From Rubinisphaera italica (GTDB lineage Bacteria; Planctomycetota; Planctomycetia; Planctomycetales; Planctomycetaceae): a stretch of 64,000 nt of DNA. How positions within the stretch are numbered: the stretch's first letter is position 1; every line of letters begins with the position of its first letter. Below the pieces are notes generated by a model, which saw nothing but the letters and a program-made list of their open reading frames with translations, did not search any database and had not been told where the DNA came from. The stretch spans positions 2,134,728 through 2,198,727 of the forward strand of contig NZ_SJPG01000001.1 in NCBI RefSeq assembly GCF_007859715.1. Direction: 5' to 3'. Of the stretch, positions 16,488 to 25,336 are shown one piece after another. A program made the position numbers and the translations under genes.

Positions 16488-19448
16488 TCAGTTCAACAAT
16501 GCGAACGCGCTCCAGATTTGAGGGTGCTCGTGAAATTCCGATTTGATCGCAGCGATTGAGTTGCCAAATGCCTTGCTCACGGATTCACGTTCACCTACAA
16601 GTCGCTGGTAGAAATGCCGCGTAAATGTCAGGCAGGAAAGGTCGGGAATTTCCCAGCGGCAACCGATGACCAACTCAACACCAGCGGCGCGGAACGCCCA
16701 AGCAAGCGAGAGGTCTTCGTCGCCCGCCCATTGGTCGCCGAACTTCGTCAAGCACGCTATCAGAACAACGAGCCGGACGTTTGAGAAGTCGCACCGAAGG
16801 ATGTCGTTGTAGTGAATAACGGTACCTTTTCCGTGAGCGCCTCTGCCGAGCATCAAGTGGCTGGCGTCTGGGACGCCAGAATACGCATTGCCGTGCGTTG
16901 AAATGTGAAGAATGTCCGAACCTTGCCATTCTGCATTGATGAATTGCTTTCGAGTAGAACGTCCGCGACTGCTGGGATGGATGTGGCAGAATCCTGACCG
17001 CTCCCATTGCTCGAACAATTCCGCTTCGCTCTTGGCGTGTGGCAGGTCGTTGGAAAAAGATTCACCAAAACCGCCCCAGAATGCAATCGTTGGTTTGCAG
17101 AATGAAATCTCCGATGTCGGTTGAAGGCTTTCGACGACTGTTGTGCATTGACTCAGGTCCGTGGCTGCCAAGGGTGTGTTCAATGTCGTGAAGTCTGTGA
17201 ACGCGACAAGAGAAGTTGCAAGTGGCAGTGATACCTCAGCTTTGTCGCGTGCGGCAATCAGCGTGTCGCGCAGGTCGACTACTGTTTCAGGCTTGCGAGG
17301 ATTCCAGACGACCCGATTCGGCTTCGTCGTCGCTTCGTGGACACTGCGGCGATTTTCGCTAGCACGAACCGAAACAGTGCATTCCACACGATCGGTGAAG
17401 AACAGGTAAAGTGCACTGAGCCGCTTCACAGAGTGCGTATCTACATTTGGAAGGTGCACGAGGAAGCCGACCGAGACGTCACCAGGAAGCAAATCGAGGG
17501 TCGGACTCTCGTCTGAGGGCACGGGGATTTGCACAACGTGGTCGGCGACGAGCATGTTTCTCGACAGTTCAATATCCTGTATGGCGGATGCGCATTCATT
17601 TGCTCCGGCCAACAATTCTCTCTCAAAGAGTATGTCTTTGGCCATCAACAACTCAGCGAGTTTCTCGCATTGCAGTTCAAAATTCGCTGCTTGCTTGCTC
17701 GTATCTCCAGCTCGCCACAGCGAAGCAATAACCTGTTCACGGTAACCAAGGCGGACCCAGTTTGCAGTACTCGTCAGAAATGCGTACAGCTCGTCAACTC
17801 GATGGTTTCTTTGCACGGAAACTGCGAATTCACCAATTGCTTCCTCACTTCGATTCGGTTGAAGCAATTCGGCAGGGCAGCCGCTGTCAATGAGGAAATC
17901 AGCACAGACGAACTCTGCGAACTGCCTCGTATCAGCAATTAGAGGTAGTAGGCTGTCAGGCGTTGTTCGCCTGAGGAACTGTTCTTTGCGTTGGGCAATA
18001 ATCGCCGGGCAGTCAACGCCATCCAAAAGGCCAGCTTCACCAGTTTCAAGGAAGTGCAAATACTTCAGAGCAAGTTGTGATTTGACGTGGTCGAGCCGTA
18101 GAGGTTCGTTTTGGGTACCTCTTGGTTCTTCAGGTAGATACAGTTCCTCGGTAAAGTCGATTCGCTCAGCTAATCCGCGAAGCAGTTGTTCGATGTGGCG
18201 TCTTTCGACGCTGGCAATCCTGATCCAGCTTGCATTATATGACCGCACAAGCTTAGGGAGCAGAGTTTCTGCAGTTGAAGCATCATCGAGCGAGTATGCC
18301 ATCTGAATTGACGTCGTCAGAATGGTTGGATCAATTGGCCATTGATCTTCAGCCATAATGAGCTCAGCCTGCGCCATTAGGAAGAGCTGGATTCCATCGA
18401 CGATTTCATCATCTCGAAGCGGTTGCTTGTGTTTTAATTTCGATGCAAATCGATGCAACGTCTCAAACACGGCTGGCAAATTGGCAAACTCTGGGGTTGG
18501 GACGGCTGCCGTTTGTAATCGAGAAGGATTCCCGGTGAGTTCGACTTCGATTTGGCTCGACGATTGACGCGTCAGAGCCAGCAGTTCTTCGTCGTGAACA
18601 TCGGTGTCGTTAAGAATCTGTTGGAGTAGATCGTGTGCGTCCTCGAAACGCTCCTGTTTCCGTCGAATCTCCGAGAGGTAGAAGGTGTCCGCAGCTCTGT
18701 CATCTCCTGATGGCTGGCCATGTTCGATTGCCAACTCGTACAGTCGCGCTGACGTGTCGAGATCAGCTGTCAGCCGCTTGTACGCGCTACCGCACAACGA
18801 AGCAGCCATTCGAATATTGGTCCGATCTTCTTCGGACGGTTCTCCCGCTGTTGCTCTTTCAATGTGCTCTTCAATCCACTGAAGGGTTTCATTTGCGTCG
18901 CGTTCGTATCCTGTAGAAAGCCATCGTTCTACTTCGTCAGCCACCAAAACTAGCCAGGCGGTGTGAAACTCTGCGCTCTTGACGAGGAAATAGCGAAACG
19001 TTGTTGCGTACAGGATCCCCGGTAGAAAGCCGTCCGGATCGCAGTGTTCCTTGAGCGTGCCGAAGTCGACCGGCGGATTCTGGAATAATCCTGCATGCGC
19101 CATGCCGCGACGCTTGAACTCTTTGCGGATTGCCAAGTGGATTCTTGGTTGAAGTGCGGACTCGACGTGCTCGTAGTGAAACGTACCCAGGCCAAAAATC
19201 GACGCTTCCGCGAGACGCTTGAGCCACAGGACTCGAGGACCAAGACTGTCTATGTCGGCCTTGCCGATTTCCAGCATCGCCCAGCCGTATGCCGAATCGC
19301 CATCTCGAAATTGCCTCAAACATTCTTCAAGAACGTGATCTGGGCACGCAATGAGTTCCTCAACTCTGCCCGACTCGCACATTCCCTTGACATCATCGGG
19401 GAGCGTACCGCATTTCAGCGACTGTTCCCAATTGAATACCTGCTGCAT
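16488..19448 (-). CDS. Helical-repeat CHAT protease
   Basis: 986 residues. The C-terminal 200 or so form a CHAT (caspase-like) domain. The catalytic His is His852 in ILHISTHGN and the Cys is Cys899 in VVLIACLTKFGDQ, followed by the conserved helix LAWAFRAAGVELVIGCRWEI. Residues 1-700 are helical and TPR-like in places (RLYELAIEHG, FEDAHDLLQQIL). CHAT proteases are executioners of bacterial conflict systems and are often held by sensor partners. It is the last gene of a four-gene operon, starting 9 bp after the 198-residue gene with AGGGGG upstream. The general layout recalls TPR-CHAT proteins such as Csx29, but no CRISPR effector is visible nearby. Target unknown. Confidence 0.88.
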   Translation of the reverse strand: MQQVFNWEQSLKCGTLPDDVKGMCESGRVEELIACPDHVLEECLRQFRDGDSAYGWAMLEIGKADIDSLGPRVLWLKRLAEASIFGLGTFHYEHVESALQPRIHLAIRKEFKRRGMAHAGLFQNPPVDFGTLKEHCDPDGFLPGILYATTFRYFLVKSAEFHTAWLVLVADEVERWLSTGYERDANETLQWIEEHIERATAGEPSEEDRTNIRMAASLCGSAYKRLTADLDTSARLYELAIEHGQPSGDDRAADTFYLSEIRRKQERFEDAHDLLQQILNDTDVHDEELLALTRQSSSQIEVELTGNPSRLQTAAVPTPEFANLPAVFETLHRFASKLKHKQPLRDDEIVDGIQLFLMAQAELIMAEDQWPIDPTILTTSIQMAYSLDDASTAETLLPKLVRSYNASWIRIASVERRHIEQLLRGLAERIDFTEELYLPEEPRGTQNEPLRLDHVKSQLALKYLHFLETGEAGLLDGVDCPAIIAQRKEQFLRRTTPDSLLPLIADTRQFAEFVCADFLIDSGCPAELLQPNRSEEAIGEFAVSVQRNHRVDELYAFLTSTANWVRLGYREQVIASLWRAGDTSKQAANFELQCEKLAELLMAKDILFERELLAGANECASAIQDIELSRNMLVADHVVQIPVPSDESPTLDLLPGDVSVGFLVHLPNVDTHSVKRLSALYLFFTDRVECTVSVRASENRRSVHEATTKPNRVVWNPRKPETVVDLRDTLIAARDKAEVSLPLATSLVAFTDFTTLNTPLAATDLSQCTTVVESLQPTSEISFCKPTIAFWGGFGESFSNDLPHAKSEAELFEQWERSGFCHIHPSSRGRSTRKQFINAEWQGSDILHISTHGNAYSGVPDASHLMLGRGAHGKGTVIHYNDILRCDFSNVRLVVLIACLTKFGDQWAGDEDLSLAWAFRAAGVELVIGCRWEIPDLSCLTFTRHFYQRLVGERESVSKAFGNSIAAIKSEFHEHPQIWSAFALLN

Positions 19449-19457
19449 GCCACCCCC

Positions 19458-20054
19458 TTATGAACCACAAAGTCGCGACAAACCGAGTCGCACAAGGGCG
19501 ACCGCAAGTTTTTGGGGGTCGAAAGGAAATTCGTCACGGTACGTTCCTAGGAAATCGGCCAATGCGATAGCCGTTTCTGACTCGCTGGCAAATCGATTCT
19601 CGGACTCAAGTCTCAGCCAATCCCATTCATCGCGGACGACTGCCCGAAGTCGCTCCAGATAGGGTTCAAGCACGCGCCACGCGACGGATGGATCCGAACG
19701 ATAGACCATTTCGGTATCAGCTCTGTATTCATCTGGGAGCTCTGAAATCATTGCCTCTTCAAGCCGTTGTTGCTCCCAGTCGATGTATTCTTGAATCTCT
19801 GCATACGCAGATTCGGCAATCGCATGGTCAAGCGACTGGTTCAGGGCTGAATCTTCAGCATCTGGAATGTTGGGAGGCTGTATCCGGCTCCGTTGAGAGG
19901 GGGTTCCCCGTTGGCGGTGCAGGAGGTAATTAGCGGGATGATTCGGGTCGCCCAACGCCTTCGAGACGCGGTCAAATACCTCGCCTTCTGCTTTGCCAGC
20001 GGCGAACTGCATCAATTCGGCGATGGTGATGTCGTATTTTTCAGAGCCATTCAT
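19458..20054 (-). CDS. CHAT-operon protein with ELMQF module
   Basis: 198 residues. Residues 10-50 (IAELMQFAAGKAEGEVFDRV, then SKALGDPNHPANYL) match the 74-residue protein encoded two genes upstream, defining a shared module. After a linker, the rest is acidic and helical (IDWEQQRLEEAMISELPDE and later segments). A strong GGAGGAGG lies 9 bases before the ATG, and the start overlaps the previous gene by 14 bp. I recognise no family. It could be an adaptor that brings the CHAT protease to partners, or its substrate (inference). Confidence 0.75.
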   Translation of the reverse strand: MNGSEKYDITIAELMQFAAGKAEGEVFDRVSKALGDPNHPANYLLHRQRGTPSQRSRIQPPNIPDAEDSALNQSLDHAIAESAYAEIQEYIDWEQQRLEEAMISELPDEYRADTEMVYRSDPSVAWRVLEPYLERLRAVVRDEWDWLRLESENRFASESETAIALADFLGTYRDEFPFDPQKLAVALVRLGLSRLCGS

Positions 20055-20847
20055 AGGGCAGCACCTCCTCCATAATCGTCCATGACTCGGAATGTTTCTC
20101 GATCAATGCTTTGACGCGTTCAGCATCCCATTCAGAGACGGTTGGGAAAAGATCACGAGCAACATGCTGAATGTAGTCTGCAGCTTGTTCTTCGTATTTC
20201 CGTTGCCCCGTCCTTATCGCTTTCCACCACGCTGGCGTTCTCATGACCAAGTATAAAATGAGTGCTTCTTCGCACGCGTTCTGGTCAAAGGCAAACACGG
20301 GAATCGGCCCGTCAGTCTCTTTTGCTTCGTCTGCCCAGTCTTCAAGAAGCGTGCTCAATTCTTCAGAGATGCTTTCAGCGGCAACTTCTACTGCCGTGCC
20401 GATGGATGAGCGAGCCACCAGGAAAGCAAAAGCATAGGCGTTGATTGCCACGTGATGCCCACGCGGAAAAAACGCATCTTCCGCAGCGAAGGCAATAGAG
20501 ATGTGAGATAGCTGAGGATCAGTACCTGTGACCCATCTCTTGACGGTCGTCTGATTGACGTTTCCATAGCGACGACCAAGGACAGCCCAGGACTCGCGAG
20601 ATTCAATGGGGCGAACAGTCGGAGAAAAGTAGACGTCGTTGATGAATATTTTGAATGAGTCATCAACGCGAACAGAAATGATCTCTCGGTTTCGATCGCC
20701 GGATTCTAGCTTCTTCCTTGCCTGTTCCCGAATCCATTTCAGAAACAGGTCTTGCTGTGATTCGCTTTCACGTGTCGGTCCGTCGCCAATGCCTTCAGCC
20801 AGACGCTCGTTGATCGGGTGTTCCGGTAGTTCGTCCGGCTCGGTCAT
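20041..20847 (-). CDS. CHAT-operon protein with possible HTH
   Basis: 268 residues, no recognised family. Around residues 85-110 there is a helix-turn-helix-like stretch (SWAVLGRRYGNVNQTTVKRW). The C-terminal half is helical, with PVFAFDQNACEEALILYLVM and an acidic tail. The ATG at 20847 has GAGG 8 bases upstream and overlaps the 3' end of the 74-residue gene by 53 bp in another frame. It may be a DNA-binding regulator or a substrate of the CHAT protease, by analogy with CHAT systems that cleave regulatory proteins (inference). Confidence 0.72.
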   Translation of the reverse strand: MTEPDELPEHPINERLAEGIGDGPTRESESQQDLFLKWIREQARKKLESGDRNREIISVRVDDSFKIFINDVYFSPTVRPIESRESWAVLGRRYGNVNQTTVKRWVTGTDPQLSHISIAFAAEDAFFPRGHHVAINAYAFAFLVARSSIGTAVEVAAESISEELSTLLEDWADEAKETDGPIPVFAFDQNACEEALILYLVMRTPAWWKAIRTGQRKYEEQAADYIQHVARDLFPTVSEWDAERVKALIEKHSESWTIMEEVLPYEWL

Positions 20848-21019
20848 TGTTAAGGCCTCGTTGAGTCAGGTAATGAAGCGGATGCTGAGGGGCGTCCAAC
20901 GCTTGCGATACGCGTTGGAAAACTTTGTCCGTGGCCTTACCGATTGCGAATTGCATCAGTTCGTCCCACGTGACTTCGACTGGTTCGTAGTCCGCCGGTG
21001 ATTCAGGTTGTTTCTCCAT
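20795..21019 (-). CDS. Small CHAT-operon protein, ELMQF module alone
   Basis: 74 residues. The core VTWDELMQFAIGKATDKVFQ plus RVSQALDAPQHPLHYL is the same module as the N-terminus of the 198-residue protein. It is the first gene of the operon. No clear Shine-Dalgarno is seen. As a free copy of a domain shared with a partner, it could compete for or bridge interactions in the CHAT complex (inference). Confidence 0.65.
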   Translation of the reverse strand: MEKQPESPADYEPVEVTWDELMQFAIGKATDKVFQRVSQALDAPQHPLHYLTQRGLNNDRAGRTTGTPDQRASG

Positions 21020-21365
21020 TATCGGAGGGGGAATTGTTGAAAACAGCCTATCAGTCTACGTGACCGACGTCAATTTTCTGAGCCATCGGCTTGCGTCTGC
21101 GCGAGGGTCGCTCCAGCTCATTTTCTAATGCCTTCGTCCGATCCAATCCCTGAATCGAAAGGAGGCCGAAATGGCTGTCGCATCGGCGAATTGCGACCTG
21201 CTGAATCCAGCAATGGTTCTGGAGCAGGTCCGTGGCATTCGCCTGATTCTTTACGAGCCCACTGAATGCGTGGCGGTCGGTGTGCGCCGTTCCGTTGTTG
21301 TCTTGTCGCTTTCTCATTCGCAACGTGCGGCAGTTGCAATCCCAAATACAAAGGGAATTCCAAAC
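21020..21365. promoter_or_regulatory. Divergent promoter region between CHAT operon and mobile-element genes
   Basis: About 345 bp separate the minus-strand CHAT operon from the plus-strand small-protein gene. It includes a hairpin of the type CTTGCG-TCTG-CGCGAG (21090-21105) seen in two other intergenic spots. In-frame codons exist upstream of 21366 back to 21171, but homology to the paralogues starts only after 21366. Confidence 0.5.
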
Positions 21366-21620
21366 ATGTCTCAATCTCCAATCTGGCGTCGGTCGCTGGG
21401 ACTGGTCAGTGTGGCTGTGTTTGCGCATCGAAAGGATGCGGATTCACCAGTCAATCACACGATCAGTTGCAATCGTCGCTATTACGACGGGAACGAGAAG
21501 TCATGGAAGACCAGCCAGTATCTCGGTCCAACCGAGATCGGAGCGGCGGTAACGCTGCTCAAGGCTGCTGAAGCCCACCTGGTCGGTATTCAATCCGATG
21601 AAGGAGGCGATCAGTCATGA
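21366..21620 (+). CDS. Small PC4-like-pattern protein, paralogue 1
   Basis: 84 residues. The core LGLVSVAVFAHRKD, then ISCNRRYYDGNEKSWKTSQY and a final amphipathic helix, matches three other small proteins at 26856, 27716 and 28366. The pattern (strands, R-Y-RD turn, WK-T strand, helix) resembles the PC4/whirly ssDNA-binding fold, but that is an inference. Start chosen at ATG 21366 with AGGGA upstream because homology begins there. It overlaps the next gene as ATGA. Probably a mobile-element accessory protein that binds nucleic acid. Confidence 0.7.
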   Translation: MSQSPIWRRSLGLVSVAVFAHRKDADSPVNHTISCNRRYYDGNEKSWKTSQYLGPTEIGAAVTLLKAAEAHLVGIQSDEGGDQS

Positions 21621-21832
21621 AACCCGTCATTGCTGAAGTCCACGACTTCAACAGCAAATCGCTGTGTCAGTGGTGCGGCGGCACCTCCAAGAAGGAGTGC
21701 GTCACCGTTTCGTTCAAGGCTGGCTTGCTCGATGAAGCCATCATCTGCATCAAATGCCTGAGAAACGCATTACGCGTTCAATCGATGGCGAAGCAGACGG
21801 AGGCATCGAAGCCTACTGAAAGTGCAAGCTAA
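21617..21832 (+). CDS. Small zinc-ribbon protein
   Basis: 71 residues with CQWCGG near the N-terminus and CIKC about 30 residues later, a CxxC...CxxC zinc ribbon. The short charged tail ends KPTESAS. GGAGG lies before the ATG, which overlaps the stop of the preceding small gene (ATGA). No family name is recognised. It may bind nucleic acid or protein with its partner upstream. Confidence 0.7.
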   Translation: MKPVIAEVHDFNSKSLCQWCGGTSKKECVTVSFKAGLLDEAIICIKCLRNALRVQSMAKQTEASKPTESAS

Positions 21833-21846
21833 TCCCACCAACTCCA

Positions 21847-21876
21847 ACGCGGGCGGCTTGCATAAGTCGCCCGCGT
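21847..21876. terminator. Strong GC-rich hairpin
   Basis: ACGCGGGCG (21847-21855) pairs with CGCCCGCGT (21868-21876), and the inner GCTT/AAGT bases extend the stem. It follows the zinc-ribbon gene by 15 bp and precedes the protease gene. Likely terminator or attenuator. Confidence 0.7.
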
Positions 21877-21895
21877 CTTACTTAGGAATCTCCAA

Positions 21896-22666
21896 ATGAT
21901 CAATAAACTCTCAAAGGCGCTGGCCGTTTGCTGCGTTCTTGTGGTCTCCCTTACTGCGGCAGACGCACAGGAAGCAGTGTCCGTGATGAACGAGTCCGCG
22001 CGGCACAAGCTTTTCATACGCTCCGTCATCAAGATTAGCGACCGTACAGACTGGAAATCAGGGTCGGGTTTCATCGTACGGGAAGACGATGCGGGACGAA
22101 AGTACGCGGTAACGAATGCCCATGTCGTGGAATACGGTCATGAACTCCAAATTGACGTGTACCCCCATGGCAGCGTCGACGCTCGTGATGGAATTGAAAT
22201 CCTGGCCCGCGACGAAGCTCGGGACCTGGCACTCATTCGTTTTCGTGCCGATGGCCTAGTTGGCTTCCTGCCGCTCGCTTCAAGGCATGGCAGAGAACTA
22301 CGACACGATACCGCCACGCTTGTCGGCTTTCCGGACGGCGAATTGACGCTCAGAAAGATCGACATCTCCAGTCGTAACGTGCGGGATGGTGACTACAGCG
22401 GAAAATTCTTCTACCTGGATTCGCGATTCGGTGCCGGGGGAAGCGGTTCGCCCATTATTGGCTATGACAAGCACGGACTGATCTGCGTGGTTGGCGTCTA
22501 CCACGGATATTCCGGTGACCGGGGCATTGGATGTTTCGAGGTCGAGGAATTTCTTGTGGAGGCAAAATACCGCACGCTGCTGGACGGAAAACCCTCCTCC
22601 AACCAGAAGCAAGCAGAGATCGCGCAGATTATCGGTTTGTTCCTTCAGAGCACGATGGAGGACTAA
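21896..22666 (+). CDS. Secreted trypsin-like serine protease
   Basis: 256 residues with a signal peptide (VCCVLVVSLTAADAQ). The catalytic triad of chymotrypsin-like proteases is visible: His in AVTNAHVVEYG, Asp in DEARDLALIRF, and Ser in GAGGSGSPIIG. There is no PDZ domain, unlike HtrA. It lies in the mobile-element operon just upstream of a membrane protein and the coupling ATPase. A role in processing envelope components for transfer, or in host interaction, is possible (inference). Confidence 0.85.
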   Translation: MINKLSKALAVCCVLVVSLTAADAQEAVSVMNESARHKLFIRSVIKISDRTDWKSGSGFIVREDDAGRKYAVTNAHVVEYGHELQIDVYPHGSVDARDGIEILARDEARDLALIRFRADGLVGFLPLASRHGRELRHDTATLVGFPDGELTLRKIDISSRNVRDGDYSGKFFYLDSRFGAGGSGSPIIGYDKHGLICVVGVYHGYSGDRGIGCFEVEEFLVEAKYRTLLDGKPSSNQKQAEIAQIIGLFLQSTMED

Positions 22667-22668
22667 CC

Positions 22669-23406
22669 ATGAGCGAGATTCGTCTCTTTTGGAGATCAGT
22701 TTCGCTTTGGTTTCAATTGCTGATGAGGGTGACGGTCATGGCTGCCATCCTTTTCGGCTGTCTGGTGCTGATGCGAACGCTGATCGACCCAGGTGTTTGC
22801 TTTCACGGGATGGATCGGCCGATCACCCCGCCGCACATTAAATTTGTTGCACCATTGGTGCCGCCCTTGATGGCCTATTGGCTGGCTGCGAATTCCATAT
22901 TCAGAACCACGGATCGACGTACAGCAACTCAATACTTTGGCGACGAAACGATGCCGTTCTACGGCAACGCTTTCTTGTTCGGGCCAATAGTTGGTGCTCA
23001 CGTTATCTCCATTTATGGATTGCCCGCGTATCGCGTTGCTGTCGTCGCGTGGGTCACTGCAATTGCGACGCTCCCGATTCTTCTCTGGATCGTTTTCGAA
23101 CCTGGTGTCTTTCAGTCGTTTGCTCACAGCGCTGAGAAAGCTCGAAAACAGGAACAGAAACGAAGGAATCAAATGGGGCCGAATTACGCGCTGCTCTTGA
23201 GAGTCCTGCGTCGTGATTACGAGGACAAGATTCACGAGATTCATCGCATGCGAATCGGGGATGAGGATCGAGAGTATCTCGAAGAACTAGCGGACAACGA
23301 GTATCGAGACCAAATGTTCCAGGTCATGACACGAGGAAATCACAACATCGGAGGAATTGAATCGGAAGCGATTGAGGACCTCCTGCAACAAAACGAGGAG
23401 ACTTGA
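22669..23406 (+). CDS. Membrane protein of the mobile element
   Basis: 245 residues. Hydrophobic segments are visible near residues 12-38, 60-75, 100-120 (FLFGPIVGAHVISIYGLPAY) and 125-145 (VAVVAWVTAIATLPILLWIV). The last 100 residues are charged and coiled-coil-like (KARKQEQKRRNQ, EELADNEYRDQ). GGAGG precedes the ATG at 22669, and the gene is directly followed by the coupling ATPase (1-bp gap). It may anchor that ATPase in the membrane (inference). No family recognised. Confidence 0.72.
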   Translation: MSEIRLFWRSVSLWFQLLMRVTVMAAILFGCLVLMRTLIDPGVCFHGMDRPITPPHIKFVAPLVPPLMAYWLAANSIFRTTDRRTATQYFGDETMPFYGNAFLFGPIVGAHVISIYGLPAYRVAVVAWVTAIATLPILLWIVFEPGVFQSFAHSAEKARKQEQKRRNQMGPNYALLLRVLRRDYEDKIHEIHRMRIGDEDREYLEELADNEYRDQMFQVMTRGNHNIGGIESEAIEDLLQQNEET

Positions 23407-23407
23407 A

Positions 23408-25336
23408 ATGAAACCCAGATTTCAGAAGCCAGAAAAGATGGGACGAGCAATTCTGGCAGCCACCCGCGACCCGAACATGGGCGCAGGAATCATGGCCAGT
23501 GGTGTGTCAGGTTCCGGAAAAACGAACATCGCCGAATGGGTGTTCGTTGAACACATCAAGAACGGTTGGCCTGCACTGTGGTTCTGCCCACACGGCGACT
23601 CCGCGAAAAAACTACGGCGGAAGATTTTGATGCTGCCGTCAAGAGCTCGCAAGAAGGTGATCTACATTCGGGCCTCGGATTTGAGCCGCGTTGCGAGTCT
23701 CAGGCCATTGCACGTCAATCGCGAAGGGGTAAACGAGTATGACTTCCGCGCTCGTGTCGCAAATCGTGTCGGCCACATGCGGCACCTGCTGTTGGCAAGT
23801 GTTGGAGAAGGGGAGTCGGGCGTCATTGGTAAGCCGTTGTTGCGAAAGTGGACGACAACTTTGCTCACCATTGGCGCTGTGAGTGGTCTGAATGTCGCGG
23901 ATCTGGTGCATCTACTGAACGTTAACAGCCCTATTTTCAAACTGCTGGTGCGTCTCTGTCCCGACGTCTTGGCACAGGCTCAACTTGCCGAGCTGCCGGA
24001 CATGAAGCCCTCGGATCGTGAATTTGAGATTTCCAGTACGCGATCACGCCTGATGGCCCTGTTGGAAAATGTTGCCGTTCAACTGATTCTCGGACGCACG
24101 GACAACAATGTGCTCAACATGAACGACGTTATCGACTCAGGAACGTCGATCATTTTCGATCTCGCTACCGAGAGCATGCTCTCGGCGGAAGACCAGAGGA
24201 TGATCGCAAATCTGTACTTGTCGGAGTTCCTGAACGCGGTCATGGAACGCCCAGCTGAGTCCCGTCGAAATTACCTCTGCGTACTTGATGAATTGCCTGT
24301 GTTCGATCTAAGCGCGCCTCTGATCAACCGAGCACTCACCGAGATCCGGAAGTTCTGCACGAAGTTCTGGTTTTCGTTTCAGGGTTCTTCGCGGTTCCCC
24401 GGAAGGCAGGAGAATGAGTTCCTGAACAACATCATCAGCCAATGCCGTGTTCATCTTTATCTTCAGCACGGGGCAAGCGATGCCAAGTTCTTTGCTCAGG
24501 AACTGTCGTTATCGAGCTTCGACCCAATGCGAATCAAGCATGAGCAAAAAACACCGCAACAGTTCCTGGATCACCACGAAATTGCCACCTTGACCGATCA
24601 CGGCCAGAACCATCGTGAACAATCGACGACAGGCGGCTCATCGAGCGTTGGCGATTCGTGGCAGGACTCCTTTGGTGATTCTCGAAATCATTCGACCAGC
24701 GTTCGTCAGCAGATGGGACGACTGAGCGAGGTTGTCACGGATGCCAGAAACGCTGGGACAACCAGTACGCAATCGCATGGCGGATCGACAACCGAGACGA
24801 ATAGTCAATCACAAAGTATCGGACGTGGCTGGTCGATTACAGAAAAGCAAACTCTCGTTCCGGTCTATCGAACGGAAATGATCACAACCAGCGTGCAGTT
24901 TTTCTCGTCGGAAGAATGGAACCTGATGACAGCTTCGCAGTTGACGAAGTTCAAGCCAGGAGAATGTGCGTTTTATGTACGCGGCCTGGGTTGCTGTTGG
25001 GGACAACTGCCGTTGAGCATTGACCAGCTCGCTCGCACTCCAAAATCGGCGTCTCGACGGATCGCTACACACGACGAAATCCTGGCAGCGATTCCGTGGT
25101 ATGCAACTCCAGATGAAATCTCTGCGCTGCGGAAACGATTCCGAGATCAATTGATCAATCAAATTCGGATTGCCGTCAATGATCCTCACAACACCGGGTT
25201 GTCATCGTTGCCGGACTCCAGTGGCAATTCCAACACGCAACTGATTCTGCCGCCACAGCCGGACTTTGAAACGAAAATTTTGCCCGAAGAATTCCAGAAC
25301 GAGGAGCCAGATGATGGTAAACCGTGGGAATTCTAA
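23408..25336 (+). CDS. VirD4/HerA-like conjugative coupling ATPase, copy 1
   Basis: 642 residues. Walker A is GVSGSGKTN (about residue 34) and Walker B is YLCVLDELPVF. Around residues 400-470 there is a Ser/Thr/Gln-rich linker (STTGGSSSVGDSWQDSFGDS and onwards), then a C-terminal domain (TSVQFFSSEEWNLMTASQL). This fits FtsK/HerA-family ATPases acting as type IV coupling proteins that bring DNA to the secretion channel. GAGGAG precedes the ATG. The neighbouring membrane protein and replication-relaxation protein support a conjugation or mobilisation role. Confidence 0.85.
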   Translation: MKPRFQKPEKMGRAILAATRDPNMGAGIMASGVSGSGKTNIAEWVFVEHIKNGWPALWFCPHGDSAKKLRRKILMLPSRARKKVIYIRASDLSRVASLRPLHVNREGVNEYDFRARVANRVGHMRHLLLASVGEGESGVIGKPLLRKWTTTLLTIGAVSGLNVADLVHLLNVNSPIFKLLVRLCPDVLAQAQLAELPDMKPSDREFEISSTRSRLMALLENVAVQLILGRTDNNVLNMNDVIDSGTSIIFDLATESMLSAEDQRMIANLYLSEFLNAVMERPAESRRNYLCVLDELPVFDLSAPLINRALTEIRKFCTKFWFSFQGSSRFPGRQENEFLNNIISQCRVHLYLQHGASDAKFFAQELSLSSFDPMRIKHEQKTPQQFLDHHEIATLTDHGQNHREQSTTGGSSSVGDSWQDSFGDSRNHSTSVRQQMGRLSEVVTDARNAGTTSTQSHGGSTTETNSQSQSIGRGWSITEKQTLVPVYRTEMITTSVQFFSSEEWNLMTASQLTKFKPGECAFYVRGLGCCWGQLPLSIDQLARTPKSASRRIATHDEILAAIPWYATPDEISALRKRFRDQLINQIRIAVNDPHNTGLSSLPDSSGNSNTQLILPPQPDFETKILPEEFQNEEPDDGKPWEF

